The position numbers and the translations under genes are program-made. A DNA stretch of 64,000 nt from VXPW01 sp965115815 (lineage in GTDB: Bacteria > Pseudomonadota > Alphaproteobacteria > TMED109). The first letter of the stretch is position 1; every line of letters begins with the position of its first letter. The stretch covers positions 1,550,001-1,614,000 of the forward strand of contig OZ220465.1 of NCBI GenBank assembly GCA_965115815.1, given 5' to 3'. The notes below the pieces were generated by a model. The model did not search any database, was not told where the DNA came from, and worked only from the letters and a program-made list of their open reading frames with translations. Below, one piece after another: positions 37,975 to 45,008 of this stretch.

Positions 37975-39054
37975 ATGTTCGGACAACGACTCCGGCTCGC
38001 CCGGAAACGGGCAGGTCTATCGATGCGGGCACTCGCCGACGCGACGAGTCCGAAGGTGACCGCTCAGGCGATCAGCAAGTACGAGGCGGGCAAGATGCTG
38101 CCTTCCTCCGCCGTTCTGGTCGGTCTCGGAAAGGCTCTCGACGTCTCGCTGGACTTCCTGATGAGCGCGCAGATCGAGGCGCTCGAGGCGGTCGAGTTCC
38201 GCAAGCATTCCCGCGCTTCGGCCCGCGATCGCGCAAGGGCCGAAGCGGAGGTGATGGACAGCTTGGAGCGCTACCTGGCAATCGAGCACATCCTCGACAT
38301 CGAATCCAGCGTCGAATGGGTGGAGGGGCGCCGCTACGACAGCGTCGCGAGCGAATCCCAGATCGACGAGAGGGCCGATGAGCTTCGCGGAGTCTGGGAT
38401 CTCGGCCTTAACCCGATCCCCAGCTTGTGCGAGCTGCTCGAAGACAAGGGAATCAAGGTGGTGGAAGCCGATCTCCCGGAGAGCATCAACGGGCTCTCGT
38501 GTCACGTTCTCCGGGGCGGCGAGATCGTCGCCGAGGCCGTCGTCGTGTCCAGCCGGATCAATGTGGAGCGCAAGCGCTTCACGCTGGCCCATGAGCTCGC
38601 GCACAGGATCATTCGCTCCACCGGCAATCCGGCGATCGACCTCGAACGGGCGATGAACCGCTTCGCCGGTGCGTTTCTGGTTCCCGGCCAGAGCCTTCGG
38701 GACGAAGTCGGCGCTGATCGCCACAGGATCACCTACTACGAGATCGTTCGTCTGAAACAAATCTACGGCGTGTCGGCCACGGCCCTGCTGATGCGTCTCG
38801 GACAGGTGGGCGTACTGTCCCAGGGCTCCGTGCAGCACGCCTTCGCGACCTTCGCCCGGTCCTGGCGCAAGTCGGAGCCGGATCCGATCCGCCCCGAGCA
38901 TGGGTTCGCGGCATTCGAGAAGCCTCGTCGCTTCAAGCGACTCGTGTCGCGCGCCATGGGCGAGGAGCTGATCTCGCCCGTGCGCGCGGCCGCGCTTCTC
39001 AACCAGTCGCTCGAATCGGTCGAGCGGCAGATCAGCGGTCCTGCCATCCAGTGA
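37975..39054 (+). CDS. XRE-family HTH / ImmA-IrrE metallopeptidase regulator
   Basis: 359 residues. Residues 1-65 are an XRE helix-turn-helix (FGQRLRLARKRAGLSMRALA, AISKYEAGKMLPSSAVLVGL). The second half is an ImmA/IrrE peptidase with the zinc motif TLAHELAHRII (HExxH) and a conserved AGAFLVPGQSL. Such proteins act as repressors or as proteases that remove repressors on damage or phage signals. It starts at ATG 37975 behind GAGGAGG and is divergent from the Ubl cassette; its end overlaps the PIN gene. It probably controls both units. Confidence 0.85.
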   Translation: MFGQRLRLARKRAGLSMRALADATSPKVTAQAISKYEAGKMLPSSAVLVGLGKALDVSLDFLMSAQIEALEAVEFRKHSRASARDRARAEAEVMDSLERYLAIEHILDIESSVEWVEGRRYDSVASESQIDERADELRGVWDLGLNPIPSLCELLEDKGIKVVEADLPESINGLSCHVLRGGEIVAEAVVVSSRINVERKRFTLAHELAHRIIRSTGNPAIDLERAMNRFAGAFLVPGQSLRDEVGADRHRITYYEIVRLKQIYGVSATALLMRLGQVGVLSQGSVQHAFATFARSWRKSEPDPIRPEHGFAAFEKPRRFKRLVSRAMGEELISPVRAAALLNQSLESVERQISGPAIQ

Positions 39055-39581
39055 CCTGCGTTATCGTCAACGACGCTTCGTGCCTGATCGACCTCCGCAA
39101 GGGAGGTCTGCTGGGCGTCGTTTGCGATCTGCCTTATCAATTCGTGGTCCCCTTCCCGGTGCGGGTCTACGAAGTGCTCGACTTTTCGGAGGCCGAGTGG
39201 CAGGCGCTCGACGAGGCCGGCATGATCACGCACGATCTGACTGCCGAGGAGGTCGGTCAGGCTCTCGCAGTGAAGGGGCGTCATGCGGGACTCTCCGCTA
39301 ACGACTCCTTCTGTCTGGTCACGGCACGGGCATACTCTGGCATCCTGCTGACGGGTGATGCTCTGCTGCGCAGGGTCGCCACCGCAAATGGACTGCGCGT
39401 TCACGGCGTGCTTTGGGTTGTTGACGAGCTTGAGGGCGCAGGACTCTGTGCGAGATCGGTTCTGGCTCGAGCGCTCAAGGTCTGGCGGGCGGACGAGACG
39501 GTGTTCCTACCTCCAGACGAAATCACCACGCGGCTGGAACACCTGGCGGAAGTCGGACGTCGTCGCGGGCAGCGAAGGTGA
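39051..39581 (+). CDS. PIN-domain protein
   Basis: 176 residues, ATG 39051 overlapping the XRE-ImmA stop. PIN features: the N-terminal acidic strand VIVNDASCLIDLRKGG, the LSANDSFCLVTARAYSGILL segment with an Asp, the TGDALLRRVA motif with the third acidic residue, and VHGVLWVVDELEGAG. PIN domains are Mg-dependent RNases. A typical PIN toxin would have its antitoxin next to it; the XRE-ImmA protein may play that role. Confidence 0.72.
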   Translation: MTCVIVNDASCLIDLRKGGLLGVVCDLPYQFVVPFPVRVYEVLDFSEAEWQALDEAGMITHDLTAEEVGQALAVKGRHAGLSANDSFCLVTARAYSGILLTGDALLRRVATANGLRVHGVLWVVDELEGAGLCARSVLARALKVWRADETVFLPPDEITTRLEHLAEVGRRRGQRR

Positions 39582-40325
39582 ACAGGGGAGGCTCGCCGGC
39601 TGCAGCAGGCGCGCGCGCAGGCTGTCCGCATGCCGGGAGGAGGTTGAATCGAAACCGAGTTTCAGTGCCGGGAGGCTGCTGTTTCTACACGAGCGCTTCA
39701 CGGAAGAGCCGCGGTCACTCGAGGCGTCGTTCGATAACATGAGGGCGCGGAAGGATGTCTTCGGAAAGACGGTTTCGTCGTGGCCGTTCCGGTTCGTCGA
39801 GGCAGCCGACGATCGTCCCATCGTGGGGATGATCACGGGCCACCCTCACGTGTCGCGACGTTCCGAAGGCTTGATTCCGCCGGGGCTGTGCAGGCACTTC
39901 AGTCGGTCACCCGCGTGTGAGCGATGTGTCGGCCGTGTGTCGGAAGCGAGAATATTCTCGGCAGTCGCAGACTACAGCGGGGCTCAGGTCGGCGGTGCGC
40001 TGGGGGGGGGAAGACGAGGTAGTTCTGTAAGGCGACAATGGCGATCGGCACCACCCTCTCTGCCAACATCGCTGAGACACCGACTACCCTGGGAATTAGA
40101 GGGCGGCAGAGAGGGGAAAGGGCCCCAACCAAGGGGAATTCGGGACGCCAAAGCACGCGCCGAACGCAGTGTCGGGCACGCGTGCCTCAGCCGGCGGACC
40201 GGATCCGGAAAGCCGCAAGGTTCGACCGGAAGCGACGGGAGCGCAGGACCGAGATTTCTGGGTCGCGCGCAACCCTCCGCCGCCCATGGCCGGACCCGCG
40301 GTTTGCCGTCAAGCACCCGAGGTAG
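39582..40325. other. No gene seen
   Basis: About 740 bases with shadow frames only. The sequence just before the domain-V-like hairpin at 40326 could be the body of a degenerate group II intron; a GTGCG motif at about 40005 is a possible 5' end. No reverse-transcriptase motif was found. Confidence 0.4.
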
Positions 40326-40361
40326 GAGCCGGATGGATGAACGTCCATGTCCGGATCGGTG
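40326..40361 (+). ncRNA. Group II intron domain V-like hairpin
   Basis: GAGCCGGATGGAT, a four-base GAAC loop, then GTCCATGTCCGGATC. This gives a lower stem of eight pairs (one mismatch), a two-base bulge (TG) on the 3' side and a five-pair upper stem, the layout of intron domain V. It is followed by a small hairpin (TGCGCAGTAATGCGCA) and CCTAC, like domain VI and the 3' splice region. No intron-encoded protein is present, so this would be a remnant. Confidence 0.45.
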
Positions 40362-40437
40362 CGGGGGGTGCGCAGTAATGCGCATTCCTACCGTAACTGG
40401 GGGGAGGGGCTCGGCAACGACCCCTCCTACCCGGCGC

Positions 40438-41850
40438 CTCGGCACCATGCTATTGCGTGGAGCATGGTGCGGAACCATCCGGACCCCTTGATCTTGACCT
40501 TGGTCATTCGGATCTTCGGTTCTCCGGCATGGTGGGTGAAGCGGACGTCGGGGTCCTTCATGAAGCGGAGGACGGACGTCTCGTGTTTCATGAGACGTTC
40601 ATGCAGGTTGTGGGCGTCGGACTTTGCGATGCGTCCCCGTGTTCCTTTCGTCCGCGGCGGGAGGTCGGGCAGCTCCTTGGCGCCTTGGGTGAGGAGGGTG
40701 CGGTAGCGCGTGCGCACGGCTCGGCGGTCGGTCTCGTTCAAGGCCTTGGATGCGCTCTGGTGGACCCTGTGGCAGACCTCGCGCAGCAGGCTCTTCATCC
40801 ATCGCGCCCAGCGGTAGCCGTGGGACTCGACGACGAAGGCCCGTTCGCGCAGCAGGTGGCGGCCGCACCGCTGGTGGCGGCACGGATCGTAGCCCATGTA
40901 TGCAGCCCAGCAGTCGTGGACCCGGACGCCTTGGTAGCGCGGGAGGATGCCGATCTCTTCGATCGCCTCCCGACCGCGCGTGCGGTGCGGGAACTTCACG
41001 GTCAGGGTGCCGTCGGTGACGACAGGGAGCCATGGGGTCTTGCCGGCGACCCGGAATCCGGTCTCATCGACCTGCACGGCCGGGCGTGGCAGGAGATGGG
41101 CCACGGCGACCTCCTCCCAGGATGCGAGCGCATCCTGAAAGCGCCGGACCTGGCCGAGGCCGGTCGCCTCGGAGAGCTGGATGCCGGAGATCGCGTGCAC
41201 GAGCGAGACGGCACGGCGCAGGGACCGCATCTGGGCGATCCGCAGGTTGAGGACCAAGGCCTGGATGCGGACACCGTACTGCACGGGACCCGGCATGGGG
41301 TCCGGGACCCGGCATGGGGTCCGGGACCCGGCATGGGGTCCGGGAACCGGCCCTGGGTCCGGGCCCGGCACTTCGGGCCTTCCTGGATCTCGGCGTCGAC
41401 GCGGCGCTCGACGACTTCGAACCCGAGGTCGTAGAGGACGCGGCGCTCCCGATCGACGGGGTCGACATCGTCGAGGTCGGCGCCGCAGGCGTCGCCGGCA
41501 TCGACGGTGATCGTCTCCTGGACGGGGGTCGTGCGCCGGTGGCCGCCCGTCTGCGGGTTCGGCTTCGGGCCCTTGCCGGGGCTCCCGGTGCGCCGCGCGC
41601 TCTCGTCCTTGTCCGTCTGGGACGGCGGCAGACCGGAGTTCCGGCTCGTCGTGCGCGTGGTCTTCTCCAGGAGCACGGCTAGCAGCAGCTGTAGCAGCAT
41701 CCGCAGGCCGCGGACGAGCGCCTCGCACTCCGGGGGGACCGTGCCTTGCGTGCGGAGATCCTGGAACCGCTTCCGGAAGGCGTCGACCTCCGGGCGCAGG
41801 GAGGTGCCGGCGACGCTCGTCCTCCCGATGCCTACCCCCCGGACGGCCGC
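40438..41850 (-). pseudogene. IS66 transposase, frameshifted and 3'-truncated
   Basis: The N-terminal part (TSVAGTSLRPEVDAFRKRFQ) and the catalytic part (VQVDETGFRVAGKTPW, VRVHDCWAAYMGYDPCRHQR, FTHHAGEPKIRMTK) lie in different frames. The shift coincides with three tandem copies of a 19-base unit (41285-41341) where the intact copy has one; the 38 extra bases break the frame. The end is lost after HAIAWCRG. Confidence 0.82.
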
Positions 41851-42060
41851 CCGCACGGCGAACCGCTCGCCTTCGGGCATCGTCCGGTAGCGCCGCGCCC
41901 AGCTGCTCTCTGCGAGGCGCGGGAGGCGCGGGCGGTCGATCGAGTTCCGGCCCGCGCACGTGGGCCCGGCCCGAGGCGAAGGTCGCGAGAACATGCAGGG
42001 CGCAGCCCGGGTGACGTTCCACCGGATACTCACAGCGGAAGGGGTCGATCGCCCGGCGGG

Positions 42061-44457
42061 CTTTCAATAGCCCGTTGTTGACGCAATCTGGCTCATGTGC
42101 GGTTCCCTTCTGATTGGACGAATTCGAGTCCGGTCTTGAATTTCCGCCACGCCTGCCAGATTTTGGCAGTACCCGGAAGCGGCTGACGTTTGCTGGGCCG
42201 GAAGCCCGCCATGCGGGCGAGATCGACCACAAAGGTGCGGATGTCGGGCGGCTTCCCAGGCGGGGCACGGATGATGCGATAGTACCGGAGCCATCGGTAG
42301 AGAACCCCGATTTCGCGGTCGGTGAAGAACTCGAGGGCGGGGCGGTCGGGCTGATCGCGCGCGAGGCGCTCGAGGTCCATGACCCGCCATGCGGTGATGG
42401 CATCGAAAGCGAGGCACTTGCGCAGGTCGTCGGCGTCCTGCAGCTTGCGTTCTTCGATCCGGGCGCCGACCTTGAGGACCCGGAAGTACTCCTCGAGGGT
42501 CCAGCGTGCCTCGTACCAGGCGACGATGCGTCGAGCGTGCTGGAGGTTGGCCTCGCCCTCGGTGGAGAGCAGCACCCAGTGGAGCGGCTCGCGGCCCTTG
42601 GGCGGCCGGGCTTCCCGGACCGAGACGGCGAGCACGGGCATCGGCGTCCGGTCGTCCCGGTTCTTCGGCGGCACGAGGTGGACGGCGGCGGCGCGGAGCT
42701 CGAGGATCACGGTGCGCTTGAGGCGCTGACGGGGTCCGCCGCAGGCGGCGAGGTGGACCGTCTTCGTTCCCAGAACCGGCTGCTCTGCCATGGCCTCCCA
42801 CAGGTCCGCCACGGAGCCGTCGCTGCGGACCACCCGTCGCTGCCGGCCGCGGTCGGAGCGTACGAGGAGCCCGACGCCGCCGGCGCGCGCCTGTACGAAC
42901 ATTTCCCAGATGTCGCCTTCGCGGTCGCAGACCGTGACCACCCGGGTGTCGGGGCAGGCGGCGGCCAGCTGGCGGGCGCGTTCGAGTCCCTGAAGCCAGC
43001 GCACACTCTCCGGCTTGACCGCGTCGCGGTCCGGGGCTGCCGTGCCCTCGCGCTCGGTGGCGTCGCGGTCCGGGGCTTCCGTGCCCTCGCGCTGGGTGGC
43101 GTTGAGGTCGATCACGCCGAGCGGGCGGCGGCCCTCGGTCACCGCCAGCGTGAAATGGGCAAGGATTCCCCGGGTGCCCGAGCCCCCGCCTCCAAGGTTC
43201 ACCAACCCTTTCGTCTTGCAGTGCCCGTTGTAATTCAGCGTCGTGGTGTCCTGCAGGGCGAGGACGACCCGCTCCTGCCGGCAGCGTTCGACCGTGGCTT
43301 CGGCGTGGGGATCGAGGATGTGTTCCATCGTGACCCGGGCGCTGGACAACAGCCGGTACGCGGCCTTCTGCGCGGCGGCAGACGGGAAGATCACGGGCAG
43401 GGACGCGCCCGGAGCGTTCTCCCAAGCCCGGCCCATCGCCAGCACCCGCTGGCGCACGCGGCCGTCGGGATGCGAACCGCGGCCATACTCGATGTCGGCC
43501 CAGTCGGCGTTCCCGGGCCGCCACGGCTCCGACGTGGTACCGAGGACGGTGCCCCGCTCCCGAGACAGGACCTCTCGCCAGCCCTCGGCCAAGGGCCGGA
43601 TCCACACCGCCTTCGGCGTGGTCGCACGGCCTCCCGGCGGCCGGCCCGAGGTCGGTTCGGCGCAGCGGCTCCACCCGGCCGCACGATAGCAGGTGCCGCG
43701 GTGCTCGGGTCCCACATACGTGTAGACCGCCTGCGGCCGGGTCCCGTGCGCCGCCTTCCAGTCCGCGGCCAGGCGCGCCGTCGACCGGGCCAGCACGTGC
43801 GAGGCCAGCCGGGCAACCCGGACGCCGGGCAGCAGGAGAAAGCGGTGCTGCTGGACCAGCTGCACCAGATTCGCGGCTCGCGCCGTCGCCGACCAGCCGA
43901 TGGCCGCGTCCCGGGCCGCCTGATGCCAGCCTGCGGCCGTATACCCGAGGCCGCCGAGACGGCCGTGGCGCGACGACACGACCCAGAAGTTGAGGACCTT
44001 CCCCGGCCGGTGCTTCCAACCCTGCGGATGATGGGTCTCCATCATCTCGCGCCAGCGGCGCCGGTCCGGGGCCGCGCCCACCGGGACCAAGGTGACCTCC
44101 CCGAGATCCGCCAGCGTGCACGCCAGCTTCCGGTCCGGGTCGGTGCGCGCCACCTCGCCGCCCGGACGGCCCGGCGTGCGGCACGGACCCGGCCGCGCCG
44201 CGGGCAGCATGAACCCCGCCCGCTTTGCGATCCCGGGCAGAACCCCGCGCGCCTGGGACACGCAGGGCTGGCCCCGGGCGTTGCGCCAGTCCTCGCGTTC
44301 GCACAGCTCGCGCGCCAGCGCATGACGCGTCCGGCCGGCCTCGGCCGCCGCCGCCTTCAGCCACTCGACCGTGTCGGCGCGGAGATGTCGAAGTCCGACT
44401 TGCATGCCGTCACCATGACGGACGGACCGACGCACGTCAAGTGTGGCGGCATGAAAG
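42061..44457 (-). mobile_element. IS4/Tn5-type element with DruA-like domain, nested in IS66
   Basis: A 2397-bp element with short inverted ends (CTTTCA) flanked by a perfect 9-bp duplication CCCGGCGGG (42052-42060 and 44458-44466), the length typical of Tn5/IS50 relatives. Removing it restores the sequence seen at 33520-33560 in the uninterrupted IS66 copy. It holds one gene. Confidence 0.88.
42093..44405 (-). CDS. DruA-like (DUF4338) domain fused to Tn5-type transposase
   Basis: 770 residues from ATG 44405, the first Met inside the element. Residues 1-80 form a DruA-type N-terminus (ARELCEREDWRNARGQPCVS). Residues about 90-300 hold the DUF4338 core (LNFWVVSSRHGRLGGLGYTA, RDAAIGWSATARAANLVQLV, FLLLPGVRVARLASHVLARS). 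The transposase follows: LALQDTTTLNYNGH (first Asp), VVTVCDREGDIWEMF (second Asp) and the YREK block YEARWTLEEYFRVLK (Glu). The frame runs on upstream into IS66 DNA, but that part is not native. DruA is known from the Druantia defence system; here it is fused to a transposase, so defence need not be implied. Confidence 0.82.
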   Translation of the reverse strand: MQVGLRHLRADTVEWLKAAAAEAGRTRHALARELCEREDWRNARGQPCVSQARGVLPGIAKRAGFMLPAARPGPCRTPGRPGGEVARTDPDRKLACTLADLGEVTLVPVGAAPDRRRWREMMETHHPQGWKHRPGKVLNFWVVSSRHGRLGGLGYTAAGWHQAARDAAIGWSATARAANLVQLVQQHRFLLLPGVRVARLASHVLARSTARLAADWKAAHGTRPQAVYTYVGPEHRGTCYRAAGWSRCAEPTSGRPPGGRATTPKAVWIRPLAEGWREVLSRERGTVLGTTSEPWRPGNADWADIEYGRGSHPDGRVRQRVLAMGRAWENAPGASLPVIFPSAAAQKAAYRLLSSARVTMEHILDPHAEATVERCRQERVVLALQDTTTLNYNGHCKTKGLVNLGGGGSGTRGILAHFTLAVTEGRRPLGVIDLNATQREGTEAPDRDATEREGTAAPDRDAVKPESVRWLQGLERARQLAAACPDTRVVTVCDREGDIWEMFVQARAGGVGLLVRSDRGRQRRVVRSDGSVADLWEAMAEQPVLGTKTVHLAACGGPRQRLKRTVILELRAAAVHLVPPKNRDDRTPMPVLAVSVREARPPKGREPLHWVLLSTEGEANLQHARRIVAWYEARWTLEEYFRVLKVGARIEERKLQDADDLRKCLAFDAITAWRVMDLERLARDQPDRPALEFFTDREIGVLYRWLRYYRIIRAPPGKPPDIRTFVVDLARMAGFRPSKRQPLPGTAKIWQAWRKFKTGLEFVQSEGNRT

Positions 44458-45008
44458 CCCGGCGGGGGAGGTCGAGGCCGAGGCTGCGCCGCGCCGGCGG
44501 CGGGCGCGTCCGGATCGCGCCGCCCCCAAGGAACGCCTCCAGGTACCCGTCCTGCGGCGGCCGGGCCGCGACGACCGCCGGGCTCCGACCCGTCGTCGCC
44601 TTCGATCCCTACCCTGCCGCCATCCACACCTCCGACGCGGTCCGCCCCGATGGCCCATCTTGTAGAGTGCCCCTCCTACAACGTCAAGCGCAGATCTCCG
44701 GCGGAGGGGAACGGCAGCCCACGGAACCCGCTCTACCGGATCGCGCGTCGGACACGCGACGTCCGCGCGAGGTGCCCGGTCGCGTTGCGGACCCCTCCCC
44801 ACAAGGCCGGAACGGGGAGCGGCAGCCGAAGATCGATCCGCTTCTTGTCAGCCGGACCCCGCACCTCCGGTCCTCGGCCGCGAGCGAGTGAAAGGGGCAC
44901 GGAACAATGCCGGATCCGAACCCGTCAGGAAAAACGATTCGTCATCAGTAAGGGGGGGTGAGCAGATACGCCCAAGAAACGTTTGTCACTGACCTCGTGA
45001 ACGCTTTG

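Larger units (their letters stand above)
40438..44969 (-). mobile_element. IS66-family element (copy c), truncated and interrupted
   Basis: The intact outer end is at 44969 (complement GTATCTGCTCACCCCCC). The other end is missing: the transposase similarity stops at about 40438, some 120 bp short of the expected terminus. A complete IS4/Tn5-type element (42061-44457) is inserted in its upstream part. It abuts the end of the MmeI-like gene, 40 bases away. Confidence 0.8.

Noticed and set aside
40400..40432. Rho-independent terminator (GGAGGGG...CCCCTCC hairpin)
   Set aside because: The stem is good but no T-tract follows on either strand and no gene ends nearby.
42093..44405. A Druantia defence system
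   Set aside because: Only a DruA-like region is present, fused to a transposase in a mobile element; no DruB-E genes are nearby.
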